DNA from: Paramecium tetraurelia
Lineage: Eukaryota > Ciliophora > Oligohymenophorea > Peniculida > Parameciidae
Direction of reading: 5' to 3'
Assembly: GCF_000165425.1 (NCBI RefSeq)
Contig: NW_001799089.1
Span: forward strand, 62,001 to 126,000
Length of the DNA stretch: 64,000 bases
Each line of letters starts with the position of its first letter. The stretch's first letter is position 1. The notes under the pieces are model-generated. The model saw only the letters and a program-made list of their open reading frames with translations, was not told where the DNA came from and did not search any database. The translations under genes and the position numbers were made by a program. Below, piece after piece: positions 23,239-34,794 of the stretch.

Positions 23239-24715
23239 ATGTATAAGAATTTAACATCATTGATCTAAAGACCACTGTCATTTCTTTTTAATAGAACAAT
23301 CAGATCATTAGTATACTCAGGTATGTTATGGAAATACTTTTAAATTAGATTAAAAAACAAAAAGAAAAAGTAAGAAGCAATCTGGTCTTTCTGCTCTTGA
23401 TGAATTATTATTTAGGTACACTAAACCTGATTAATAATTTCTTGATGCAAAATATGGCTTCAATGCTTAATTTGTAGTTTATGAAACCAATTCTAATTAT
23501 TGTGATCTCTCCAAATCATATTCTGGCGAGAATGATGAAAGATATCAAAGTAATTACAAGAGCATAGTTTTGCCGTTGATTATGATATATGGATGCCATC
23601 TTTATATGAATGATGAAACCAAGTGCTTCTTTGGATCTTCATCTTTAAAAAAGAATCAATTAGAATAAAGAGTTGTACTGCTCCAGTATGCAGCAAACAA
23701 CCCAATTGAGGATAGATACAAAGTAAGTCAGCTGAAGAATATCAATGGTTATGTAGTAAGTGTTTTTGATGGCCATGGAGGTTGGTAATTAGCAGAACTC
23801 GCCATGAATATATTGCACGAGAAAATCGATCAATATGTTCTGAGAAATCAAGAGAAAATATTGAATCAGGACGATCTCATCTAGTAAAGTATATCACAAG
23901 CCTATTCCGATGTGGAAGAAGAATTTTATAAGGTGGCATTACAAGCCTATAATATGGGATTCCCATCAGTCGCCAGAGTGGGAAGTTGTGCACTCACTGC
24001 AATTGTTGTCGGAAACAAGGTCTACAGTGCAAATCTGGGAGATAGCAAAGGAATTATTGTAAATGTCAATAATAAAAGTAAATTAATTATTCACCATTTA
24101 TAGCCAACGAAAAATCCTATAAGAAAATTAATCATACGTTAAATGCCAACTCAAAGAAAGAATAAAGAAGATTGAAATCAGTCTTTTCCGACGATGACAT
24201 AGTTGTTTGCAAAAGCGGAAATAAGAGTTGCTATGTCAAAGGCAGACTCTAACCTACTAGATCCTTGGGAGACTTTAGGTTAAAATTCCAAGAGTTCAAC
24301 AACCCCAAAAATGTAGCAGAAGATAAAGGATATTTGAAATCCATCACCAACTTCAAAGGACCATACATTAGTGTATCTAATTTAATCTATTTTTAGTCCA
24401 CACCAGATCAGCAGGTATTTGAAATTTAAAAAGGAGATAGATATCTAGTCTTAGGCTCTGATGGATTATGGGATGAATTAACCAAGTCAGAAATATCAAA
24501 GGTAGCTAATTTAAAATTATTAAAATTAGATTGTCCAAAAAAATTAACATAACAAAGACGAAATCATTAAACAAATTTTTGAAGAATCCCTGTCTCATGC
24601 AGCCAAGTCCAATAAAATGTCTGATGAAGATATCAGGAAGATTCCCTTAGGCAAAAGAAGAAAGTTGCATGATGATATCACTGTTATTGTAGTCGATCTT
24701 TAGGGTTAAGTTTGA
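23239..24715 (+). CDS. PP2C-family protein phosphatase, possibly mitochondrial
   Basis: This is a metal-dependent serine/threonine phosphatase of 456 residues. Motifs: VVSVFDGHGGWQLAELAMN (metal-binding DGHGG), VGSCALTAIVVGNKVYSANL then GDSKG, PTRSLGDFRLK, YLVLGSDGLWDEL and HDDITVIVVDL at the C-terminus. The N-terminus MYKNLTSLIQRPLSFLFNRT is basic, free of acids and hydrophobic, like a mitochondrial presequence. With the overall layout this suggests a pyruvate-dehydrogenase-phosphatase (PDP)-type enzyme, but targeting is inference. Introns are 28, 26, 24 and 28 nt, the first directly after the presumed leader. TGA is at 24713-24715. Confidence 0.88.
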
Positions 24716-24754
24716 GAAATTTCATAATTTAATGATATATTTTGTTTATCTAAA

Positions 24755-25435
24755 TCAATATTTCTATTATTAATATTGCTGTTGATTTTGGTATTAGGGT
24801 TGTTATTGCTACTATTGTATCTGTTGAAATTGCATATCTAAGTATTATATGAGTCTATACTTGAGGGTTGTAGATCTTGCAGTTTTAAGGCTTCTTCTTT
24901 CTTTAGCTATTGCATCATCTAATCAACTGCCATGTTGGTTTAAAAATCATTAGAGTTCTTATTCATCATTGAATCCATCACCTTCCCTTAGACCATAATG
25001 TCATCTAAGGCCCTGTCAAATTGATTTATATTTTAATATAATTATTCAATTGACATGTTATTTGTATACTATTACATAATTGGTGTAACAACATTCAATT
25101 ATTGCATCATCTATAATACTTTTAAACTTCATAAATACATCAGCATTGGCTTGAGCACTTTTTACTTGTGATTCCACAAATTAAATCTTCGTTGCCATTT
25201 TTTGTAAATTTTCACTCTCTTATTTCTTCGCCATAGCTGTTTATAAAAATAGCTTAGCTCCTTCTTCATTATTTTTTTTTAAAGCCTCCTTAGCCTTTGC
25301 AACATTCTTATCCTATTCTTTTAAACTTCTCTTTGATTCAGATTCAAGACGTTTCCATGTCATTCTTAGGTCTAACTAAATATCCATTGGATCTCTTGGT
25401 TAAACAGGTGCAGCCTTCGAGTTTGGTTATCCCAT
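24755..25435 (-). CDS. CHMP1: ESCRT-III subunit CHMP1/Did2-like
   Basis: This is a small charged ESCRT-III protein (209 residues) that helps polymers cut membranes at endosomes and at cell abscission and binds the Vps4 ATPase. The N-terminal part has MDIQLDLRMTWKRLESESKR, EGAKLFLQTAMAKKQESEN and the family's Q(F)VESQVKSAQ helix. MMQQLNVVTPIM, QFDRALDDIMVQGKVMDSMM and NMAVDQMMQQLKKEEALKL follow. The last residues are glutamine-rich. Introns are 28 nt after AQANAD and 23 nt after LQPS. The start ATG is at 25435 and the stop TGA at 24755-24757. It converges with the PP2C gene, 39 bp away. The C-terminal MIM-type helix is less clear than in animal CHMP1. Confidence 0.82.
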
Positions 25436-25870
25436 TATTTTTTATAATTAATATTAACAATTATCATGTTTTTCATCTTAAAAATGAGGTAAATAATAAC
25501 AGAAATTTAATTATTCTACATTTCTTTATGGAACATATCATCAAAAAATTATTTAATTATCTAATGAAAAGTTTAGATCTAAACATATTAGTATGCAAAT
25601 TTTATGAGATTATTAAATCCTATATTATACAATTATCCATAACTCTACCTAGATCTTAAATAATTTCTTCGTTATATATAAATCTCATTCCTTTAAATAA
25701 AGGCTACTCTTAATAAAATGATACCTTCCGTTCATTTAAACTTAAAATAAATATATTACACTTTTAAAGTCTAAAATCCATTTAAATTTTTAATAAACAG
25801 AGGCAAAGTTCATCAAATATTAGAAGAGAGACAGAAATTATTTTATTATAGATATATAATATAATTATTT
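25436..25870. other. AT-rich intergenic gap (~430 bp)
   Basis: The gap lies between CHMP1's start and the stop of the next minus-strand gene. Open frames here lack ciliate codon features and have no plausible intron pattern. It presumably contains the CHMP1 promoter. Confidence 0.45.
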
Positions 25871-26350
25871 TCACTTATTTAATTATCTTTTGTATTCATC
25901 ATTTTCTTTTTGTAATCTTTGAATTATTTCCTTTAACATTTAATTTTCTTCCATTAATTAAGGATCCAATTAGGTTTGTTATAGCTACTCTCTCTAAAGT
26001 TTGACAATTGTATGCAAATCTTAATTTTCTTTCTTCAACTATTTTATTTCCTCTTGATAATCATATCCATTCTTAAGTAGTATTTTAAACGGACTTTCAT
26101 ACCTAGAGTGATTTTTAGTAATAATCTATTGATTAAAGTAATTTGAGGTAATCTTAGGTCTAGAAGTATCAAATGGCTGCGGAGAATAATGAAAACTTGC
26201 AGATTTTAAATTAATGATGTTTCTTTAATGAGATTTATTTGGAGTGCCAACAGTTGAATGTTATGAAGAATGCTTAATATTAGATGGAGTTTAAAAATTG
26301 GCAGTTTTGTAGCCACTGCTTGGAGATAGCAAAGGACTTGATGTTCTCAT
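25871..26350 (-). CDS. Hypothetical protein with C-terminal coiled coil (159 aa)
   Basis: This is an intronless frame, start MRTSSPLLSPSSGYKTANFQ at 26350, stop TGA 25871-25873. The first ~95 residues are rich in serine, threonine, proline and asparagine with basic spots and several S/T-P sites. The C-terminal ~60 residues form a coiled coil (LMEENQMLKEIIQRLQKEN). It lies 54 bp downstream of the SF-assemblin gene on the same strand, but that gene has its own stop. No family is recognised. Confidence 0.75.
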
Positions 26351-26404
26351 TTAAATCCAATATTGAATAAAATTTATTTCATTATTGTTTATGAGAAATG
26401 ATTT

Positions 26405-27268
26405 TCATAAATTCATTTCTAACATTTCCCGTTTGATCTTCTCAACCACCTTCTCTACCAATTGTACAAGAGTCTCTTCTGTCTTTTCTCTTTCTGTTCT
26501 GGTCTTTTTCAAAGCCTCAGTTATTCTACCTGATATTTCTCTTAAACTTTCAACAATTTCCTCCTCCTTAATTTCTCTTTCCTTCTTCTCTCTATAATAA
26601 TAATATAATCTTATGTTTACCTATCAAAAGCCTCTTTTAGATCTTATAATTGTTGTAAAAATTGTATTTAGATCTTCCCCTCTACTTCTTTCCTCTCTCC
26701 AATTTCGTTTTATAATTCATCAGCCAATTTTGGAAGATCTTCATTTATATATGCATCCACAAATTAATACGACTCAGATTAAGCCTAAATATTGTTATAT
26801 TTTGTTACAAGTCCTTCCTTGACTACTTCGCCTTATAAATTATCTACCTGCTATCCAATCTAATAAACAATTTTTCGCTCTTATTCCACTCTATCTTTTG
26901 AGTTCTATTCAATTAACTTACGAGCATGTCTTTCCAAATCAGTTAGTAGCTTTTAGGTTTCCGCTTCCTATCTTAGACGACTATAATTGATAATTATAAT
27001 ATAATACTCTTCCTGTTCTTACTCTAAAAATTCACCTAGTTATCTCATCCTTGAGGCAAGATAATTGAATTTTTCCTCTTTTTATTCAGAATTGTGTTGT
27101 AATTATGCTTCAAAAGCCATAATGAGTTACGAGATGTTATGAAACCTACTGTTCTTCCTAAAATAAAAGAAATGATTAAAATCATTACTCATCTTGGACA
27201 CTAGTCGAGATGTTATCTAATTTTTCGAATATTGCTTAGACTCTCCCTTTAACATTGGATTCAGACAT
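26405..27268 (-). CDS. SF-assemblin / beta-giardin-type striated-fibre protein
   Basis: This is a rod protein of striated rootlets attached to basal bodies. In Paramecium relatives, kinetodesmal fibres contain such proteins. The chain is 267 residues: head MSESNVKGRVQAIFEKLDNI, then the family-typical start of the rod SQLIMAFEAQLQHNSEQKEE followed by KFNYLASRMRQLGEFLEQEQ. A continuous coiled coil follows to the end (EESLVQLVEKVVEKIKRE-like). Introns are 31 nt early (after SVQDE) and 29 nt near 26597-26625 (after EAFDR). Start ATG is at 27268 and TGA at 26405-26407. Size and layout fit SF-assemblin well. Confidence 0.85.
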
Positions 27269-27500
27269 TTTTGATATAATTTTATTATCAATAAAAATTT
27301 ATTTCTTTTTATCCTTTATTTTGATTCAAAAGCAGAGTTTTAAAGAATAATAATTGCAGTTTAAGTAATTGTTCAAATTAATTATTCTAACCCTTCAATG
27401 ATTCAGAGATAAATAGGATAGATACTGATTTTGTATTTATATCTTCGATAATATGTTAATATACAATTATAAAAATAAAAAGTAACATTTAATAATTTGA

Positions 27501-28228
27501 TCAATCTTTATAGACATTAAATCTAGAGATTTTGAAGGTTAATTGCTTCAAATCTTATTCAAGTACTTACTATTAACTTTTTATTTGATCAAACTTGTTT
27601 TATTTATTTGAGTTGTGAAAATTGTTGATTGTTTCTTCAATTACATTTTCAACATCTTTAGCATTTTAATGATAATCTTCTTCAGATCCTATCAATTATG
27701 CCAACCCATCCAACTTGGCTTGAAGTTGACTGTAGTAATTTCCTTACTCACTTGGCAATACTTTTTAATATTTCGAGGAATATAATTTAACTGCACTCTA
27801 CGTTTAATTAGCATCTCTTGGAGTGGGGATTTGAAACTTCGATTACTTAGGTGATTGCTTGAATTGAGACATGGATCTCATTGGACTTATAAACTTTGAT
27901 GAATTAAATTCATTTCTCATTTAAGCATTTGGTGATTAATTTTGTCTTATCATATTTTTCAAAGGACTCCCTTAAAAATCTAAATTACATCGATTTTAAT
28001 ATACTTGTAACGGAAGTTCTCTACTTAGTTCTTTGTCTACCTAAGTCTTATTTCAAGGTAGCCAAATTGACATTATCCTTCTTATTTGATTGCGAAGCCT
28101 AGATTAAAATATCAATATAAGATGCATACTAATTTAAAGATAGTTTAAGCCAGTATTTGTTTCTATTTGAACTTACTGTTAATCTCCTGCCTGTATTTTT
28201 GCAATTGTTACGACAGATCAATATTCAT
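27501..28228 (-). CDS. Hypothetical basic/low-complexity protein with C-terminal helices (223 aa)
   Basis: Start MNIDLSQQLQKYRQEINSKF at 28228; introns 31 nt (after IFKL) and 25 nt (after TSVTN's first base); stop TGA 27501-27503. The middle is rich in S, Q, P, N and K with S-P sites (QGSPLKNMIRQNQSPNAQ, FISPMRSMSQFKQSPKQ), then a helical part follows (YYSQLQAKLDGLAQLIGSEE). No family is recognised. It could be a phospho-regulated cytoskeletal protein, which is only a guess from composition. Confidence 0.75.
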
Positions 28229-28910
28229 TTAACAGATAAAATATAGTAATAACTTTTATTATTAAATAAATCACAAATATTGAAATAATGCCATTCTGCA
28301 TATAAATTAGTATTATTCAAATATCTCAATTTCAAATTGAGCTTAAGAATACTAATTTTTCCAATCTCATTTATGCTAATATAATATAATTTCTAACATA
28401 TTTTGAATATGTGTTTATTTATTAGTCATATGAAATGAATTATTTAATGATATTATTGTAATATTGTTAATTGAATAATAAGAGTATAAGTTGGTTAATT
28501 TTAAACAAAATACATTTTTATCAATAATGAATGGAAGTTAGAGATTGCTTGCTTATTTTAATTGAAAAGAAATTTATATTAAATAGATTTTTATTTAAGA
28601 TAACAAAAACAAGAAATGCTGCTATTTATGGTTTTTTGTATCTTAGAAGACTTTTGATGAAATTTATACTTTGAATAAACCATTTTTAGTATGTCCTTGT
28701 AAAATATTATAAACTGAATATAATATTAATATATTTATTTTGTTTTACGTATCATATTGATTATGTTTTATAAGAAAAAAAATTAAATATTAATTTAAAT
28801 TATTAATGAAATAAAAAAATTAAAAATAATTCAAATTATATTATTTCCAAGAATCATTCCATCAAGAAAATAGCACATTTGCAATAGTAATTGGATTAGG
28901 AGTGGAACAA
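28229..28910. other. AT-rich divergent gap (~680 bp)
   Basis: The gap lies between two divergent genes. A/T runs dominate and no gene is visible on either strand. Confidence 0.5.
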
Positions 28911-29537
28911 ATGGATATAAATAAATAGATTGGAATTAATTTGTCTTAATCCTTTAAAAATGGAGACACAATGTTAATGAGATCTATCGATATTAATGAT
29001 GAAGAATTAAGAAAAATATTATAAGAGTATTTGACTGAGGAAGAATAAAAATAATATGTTTTTGAGAGACCAGAAGAATATTTTGATTAATTCAATATAT
29101 TTAAACATTTAGTCAAGGAATAGGTTTATCTAGCTATTCTTCCAAGAGGATAATTTGTTTTATATTAGAAAAATGATAAAATTGATAAAATTAATTTGGA
29201 TGATTCAATAGCTAGTATAAGAGAACACTTGTAATAGTTCAAAGAATTGGATTAAACCCAAAAGGAGTTCCATTTGCATAGAATTCTATATAATATGAAG
29301 GAATAAATAGATGGGGAATTACCTTAATTGGGATTAGAGAAAAAGTAAAAGGAATGTAATACTATGATTTTAATTAAATTAGTTAAGAATGCGGAAGAAA
29401 AATTAGAATATGAAGTTGAGATGAGACAATATACGGGGAAAGCTTTATTTAGCATTCCGACATTTGATAAGACATTAGTTCATTACAATTGGGATAATAT
29501 GTAATAAATTCCCTAAAAATTGTTATTTTAATAGTGA
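28911..29537 (+). CDS. Hypothetical protein (208 aa), intronless
   Basis: This frame starts MDINKQIGINLSQSFKNGDT and ends QIPQKLLFQQ at TGA 29535-29537. It is rich in charged residues, with predicted helices in EFHLHRILYNMKEQIDGELP and a mixed alpha/beta-looking C-terminal third (YEVEMRQYTGKALFSIPTFD). I recognise no family. The next gene, glutamate-cysteine ligase, starts only 65 bp downstream on the same strand. Confidence 0.75.
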
Positions 29538-29602
29538 ATTGTTAATTTATATACAAATATTAAGAATTTAGAAATTCATTAAAAAAAACAAAATCTAAAT
29601 AA

Positions 29603-31717
29603 ATGGGGTATTTGAATGATAAAGGAGTAACTTATGATTACTTTGAATCTTTGGCATTCTAAAAGACGTTGAAAGAAAAAGGAATAGTGTAATTTTTGAG
29701 TTTGTTGAAAATCTTTGGGAAATTCCAATTACATGAACATTAATTTGAACATCTCTCTGATCCTAATGTGAAATAGGTAGAGACCAAGATGTAGTTGTTT
29801 TGGGGTGATGAATTTGAAGGACACGTGATAAAGTTGTATGATGACAAGAAGTTGGCTCTCTTGAACCCCAATACAGGTAAAAATAATATAAATAAACATA
29901 GGTGGTTTATTTTAAAGTTTGGGTGAAGAACAATAGAAGAAGTTGCCATTTGTAATATTGCCAGAATTTGGAGCTTGGATGATTGAATTGACACCAAACA
30001 AGCCATATCAATGCATGTGCTTCAATTTTGATCAAGTCTTAATAAATATGAGAAAGAGAATCCAAACACTCTAGAGTTACCTACCATAAGGAAATCAATA
30101 TGTACTTATCCCAGTCTATCCGATGTTGGGAGTTGGTAGATTTACAACAACAGTCGAGAGTGATTTGACTGCTTCAATGATTGAGAAGATCAGAAGTCAG
30201 ACTAGTTACATTGAGGGAACTCCAACTTTGTAATAAGATGAAAAGTAGTTCCAAAATGAAAAATTGATCTAGCCAGCAACACCATATAAAGAATTACCAG
30301 TGGAACCTATTTGTAATTACTTCTCTTAGAGTATATACTTTGATGACAGAATCATTAATCCTCATCCAAGATACTCAACTTTAGCTTAGAATATTAGATT
30401 AAGAAGAGGATCAAAGGTAGAAATAAAAATACCGTTGTTCATTGATTAAAATACAAAAATAGAATAGAGTGAATACGAACCAAATCCAGGGTATTTCTAT
30501 TATTTTATTATTGTTAGATATATAACAATGGATCATATGGGATTTGGAATGGGAAATTGTGCACTCCAAACTACTTATTTGAGTATTGATATAGATCATG
30601 CCAGATTATTGTATGATCAATTAGCTGTTTTGGCTCCTTTGTTCGCAGCTTTGACAGCAGGTAGTCCAATTTATAAAGGAAAATTATCGAATTGGGACAC
30701 TAAATGGGATTGTTTGGAAATGTCAGTTGATTGTAGAAGTGAAAATGAAAGAAATCCTTAACATCCCAATCATATTCCTAAATCAAGATATTCATCAATT
30801 TCATATTTCATTTCTAATGATAAAATGAACTTAGAAGAATACAACGATTTAAACTTTCCAGCGAATGAGGAAATCATGAAATTTGCTAAATAAAAAGCAT
30901 CAGAAATGAACATACCACTTGATGACAAATTACTTAGACACTTGGGAATACTATTCTTGAGAGACAACATGGTTATGTTTAAGGATAAAATACATATTGA
31001 TGATAACACAGCTCACTTTGAAGCCATCTAATCAAGTAATTGGAATTCTGTCAGATTTAAACCACCTCCTTCTTATAATTCAAAAATTGGATGGAGGGTA
31101 GAATTCAGAACTATGGAAATTTAATTGACTGCAGAAGAAAATGCTGCATGGTCTATCATGATACTAATGATTGTTCGATTGTTCTTTACAGTAATTTATT
31201 TATTCTATCTTTTTAGAACTATATTCCAGTCAACTTTTATATGCCCTTGTCCCTTGTTGATGAAAATATGAGAAGATCAAAGGAGAAAGGAGCTATTTTA
31301 AATTAAAAATTCTACTTTAGAACCAACTTCTAAGATTATGGTCCAGCCACTATTGAGGAGTTATCTTTACAAGAAATATTTTTTGGTAAATAAGATGGAT
31401 CTTTCATTGGAATTATAGGATTAATTCATCAAAATAGAAATGTGGTTAATAAATAGCAGTGTGCATAGAAGGAAGAGCACATTTACTTAAAAAATAAAAC
31501 ACTTCAAGATGAAGTCATTGAGTTTGTAAGAAACAAGGTTAATGGGAATACTAAAACACTTGCTTCATGGATGAGAGATTTTGTTACTTCACATCAGAAT
31601 TATAATTAGGATTCCATTGTATCTCATGAAATCAATTATGATCTCATCAAAACTCTCACTGCTATTAAAGATAGACAAAAAGAGGATCCACACTTTCCCT
31701 TAATATTTAGTATGTGA
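29603..31717 (+). CDS. GCLC: Glutamate-cysteine ligase catalytic subunit (gamma-glutamylcysteine synthetase)
   Basis: This is the ATP-dependent first and rate-limiting step of glutathione synthesis (glutamate + cysteine). The 678-residue chain matches the eukaryotic type: [137 protein letters not shown] then KDKI, and [20 protein letters not shown]. Introns: 29877-29901 (25 nt), 30491-30517 (27 nt), 31191-31216 (26 nt). Stop TGA is at 31715-31717. All conserved blocks are present. Confidence 0.95.
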
Positions 31718-31759
31718 TTTTAAATTTTAAACTCCATATTTGATTCTTTATAATCATTT

Positions 31760-32203
31760 TCATATTAACAAAATTGGAATTCCAATAATTTAAGATTGCG
31801 ATTGAATATTGGCAAAATCATTTTGCATCAATGATTTCTCGTTTATTCTTCCATAAAATGTTCCTTATGGAAGTGTCATTTCAAAAAGAGAATTTCTATC
31901 CTCATGAATTAATTTATCTTGTTCTACTAACTCTACTCTCGTTATAATATGCTCTTAAGATAATGGATGTCTAAATTGCCAATATATTTACATCATCACA
32001 ATCAGCTCATCTTTTAGCTTTTTTGGCTCTATTTTGTGTACTTTTTTGGAAATTGCCAAAACAGGTTTATTGATTTCTTATTTGATATCATAAACTTTAT
32101 TTATATATCTAACATCAAGTAGATAATCATAAGCAGCTACTATTGAAATAAGACTTCCAATAATGTATGCTTTGGATTATAATTTCAACGCAAAAGTATT
32201 CAT
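31760..32203 (-). CDS. Small hypothetical protein with N-terminal membrane segment (147 aa)
   Basis: This is an intronless frame, start MNTFALKLQSKAYIIGSLIS at 32203, stop TGA 31760-31762. Residues ~12-26 (AYIIGSLISIVAAYD) look like a signal anchor or membrane helix after a short basic head, so a mitochondrial or endomembrane location is possible. The rest is soluble-looking. It converges with GCLC, 42 bp away. No family is recognised. Confidence 0.72.
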
Positions 32204-32469
32204 CTCTTATATTATAAATATTGGAATTAAAAATAATTGAGGATAATACTAATAATTATGGAAATTGTTTACAATATTATTTAAATGCAAATTTCTGAAT
32301 TTTGAATACTATTTCAAAACTTTAATATTATAGTACTAAATTTAACATTTATCGAGTTGATACTCAAAACAATTAATTAATTGTTTGTATACATAAATTG
32401 ATTAAAATAGTTTTATATAATACTAATGATACCATAAAAATAAACGTATAATAGGTTTAGTAATTCAAA

Positions 32470-32853
32470 TCATTTTTACACATTTGAATATCTTGAGTTT
32501 CTTGAGGAGTTTTATGGTTTTTTATTAGAAATTCTCCAAACAAATACTTAACATTCATCTAATTTTACTAATTCAACCGGAGGTTTGATACAATTACTTT
32601 TTTTTACTTCGTATGATATATGACGAATTGAATTTTCGCTATTGTCTAAGTACCTTTGATTAGAATATTGCTTCAAAATTGGATCTTCCAATGTTTTAAG
32701 AACCTTCTTATATCGTTCGCTTTCGCAACTTTTGTTTATTATTTGAGGAAGAATAAATCGATTCATCCTTTTTAATTCAAAATTAGTGGTTCTTATCTAT
32801 TTCTACAATTTCAGGATTAAATTATCTACACCTGTTTCATAATGCTTAAACAT
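32470..32853 (-). CDS. Small hypothetical protein (127 aa)
   Basis: This is an intronless frame starting MFKHYETGVDNLILKLQKQI at 32853 and ending at TGA 32470-32472. It is highly charged with helical stretches (CESERYKKVLKTLEDPILKQ). It lies 54 bp after the next upstream minus-strand gene. No family is recognised. Confidence 0.65.
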
Positions 32854-32907
32854 ATTAATTGTAATATTATATTATAATTTTGTCGTAAAAAGAGATATTC
32901 ATAATGC

Positions 32908-33681
32908 TCAGAAAGGTGTTTGAACACTATCTTGGCTTTAAATAGTCCAGCCACTTACTTTCCTAATTAGTTAAATCTACTTGTCAATCTTTTCATTCCT
33001 AATTTTATTAGTACTTTTTGTTTGTTCGCATTGATAACTCGTTTTATTTAAGCTTCTTAGGGTGGGACTTGCATATTCTGTTTGCATATTTTGATGATGA
33101 GAAAGATAATTCTATATGCTCTTACTTTAAGTATGCTATATAGATTCTAATACTCTAGGTTTCTGAATGAAAAATTGTCTTTCAGTCAAATTAGTGTTGC
33201 TGTTTTGTTTCTGATGATCCACAACGAGCAATTAGGTTGACAATTAAAACTCCATAGAGGGGATGTTTTTTCGAATCCTCAAAGGCGAATTTCGCTCAGA
33301 TTAGATTTCTGTTTTTTTCTTATTATGTTCAACAATTCTATCTATAAAATTATATTAATTAGGCGTAACTTAAGTTTTATTTCGAGTGATTTTATTTAAT
33401 CTTAAAAGTTTAGAAACAATAGATCCACTATGATAATTGGGTTCTTAGTTTGAAGTGAGAAGTACCTGTGGTGAATGATTTTTTTCTTCCTTTTTTTCTT
33501 ATCCAGTTGTTTTTATATATTTTATCTAACTATTGCTTCTCTCCTTTGAACGTATTACTTCCAAGATCTGACGTATCGTAGTGATCGAGGGTTGATTTAA
33601 TTTATTTGATTGAATATCAGGTTATTTTTGTCTTTAGACGAGATAATGATTAGCTTTCCTGTAATTCTCCTGATAATACAT
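32908..33681 (-). CDS. Hypothetical basic low-complexity protein (257 aa)
   Basis: This is a single open frame starting MYYQENYRKANHYLVQRQ at 33681, stop TGA 32908-32910. The chain is basic and rich in N, Q, S, T and K with no clear domains. A 32-nt stretch near 32925-32956 has GT...AG ends but reads through in frame, so I keep it as coding. No family is recognised. Confidence 0.65.
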
Positions 33682-33737
33682 TTAATTAATCAATAATAAT
33701 AATTAAATAATAAGGTTTGAATTATGTTTTACAAATA

Positions 33738-34130
33738 TCATTCATGAATACTGAGAGTATATGCTGACGCTTTATAATGTTAGTAGGAATACAATTCCTT
33801 GATTTCAGGTTAAGATAGATTATTTTCATTTTTTTTCAATCCTTATTTTTAGATTATTTACGGCAACCTATTAATTTATCTTGGCTTAAAGAATGCATCT
33901 TTAGCTCCAGTTAACTTAAACTTTCTCTCATTATTATTATTTATGATCGACGGATTAAAGTGTTTATTTCCTAACTTGATCTTAGGTAAAACCAATTTAG
34001 GTTGATCATCTTCAATTTAAGTTAGCACTCTTCTTCTAGTATTGTTAAATTAAGGAGTTTCCATATCATCTAGAGATATCGTTTTGCTCTCCTCATATAG
34101 ACTGGAGACTTTCGCTCTTTTCGGAATCAT
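33738..34130 (-). CDS. Small basic hypothetical protein (130 aa)
   Basis: This is an intronless frame, start MIPKRAKVSSLYEESKTISL at 34130, stop TGA 33738-33740. It is lysine/asparagine-rich and probably disordered. A GT-starting intron that would bypass the stop and join the next gene would have to be ~80 nt, far longer than any other here, so I treat it as a separate gene. Confidence 0.6.
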
Positions 34131-34794
34131 CTTACTTATTTTATATTTTATATTATTATTTATATCTAAAATTTTTGATGGCTAATGCATTCTCATTATT
34201 TTTGTCTTAAAATTTTTAGTTTCCAATCTAAAAAGTATAAGTTCCATTCTCTCATTACAGGATTTAAATTAAATTCACTCCTTATTAAGTATGTAAGAGA
34301 TTATTAATTAATTTGCAGCCATTTAAAAACATAATTAATTATTTTAATGATGACAATAATAATATCATCTTCATCATTTTTATTAATACTTAATTAGATC
34401 TCCTATATAGAGGATATTCTAATTAGTTTTCATTAGCTAAATTAATTGAACTTTGTTCTACTCGCTCATTTAAGAATTATGACTATTAAATTTAATCATT
34501 TTTTTGATAAATTAAATTTGAGTTTTCAATTTTCAATTAATTTTTTTCTAGTTCCAACAACATTGTGATTATTATCAATCTCATAAATCTAATCAATAGG
34601 AAATTAAATTAAACTGTAAAAAATGTTTCAGTATATAATTTAAAAATTAACCAAAATATAATATAATTTAATTCATTGAACTCGTCTAAAGATAGAGAAT
34701 CTTATTGTTACTTCTTCCATAGTTAAAGAATACAGGTTCATTTATAATATAACAAAAATAATTAAAATACACATTGCATTATATATATTATTTA
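34131..34794. other. AT-rich intergenic gap (~660 bp)
   Basis: A/T-rich with short repeats of AAT and ATT. No supported frame or RNA gene. Confidence 0.45.

Noticed and set aside
25297-25659. 120-residue plus-strand frame
   Set aside because: Overlaps the N-terminus of CHMP1 on the other strand, which has clear homology; codon use and composition look like antisense.
26385-26822. Two plus-strand frames rich in L, S and F
   Set aside because: Antisense of the SF-assemblin coiled coil.
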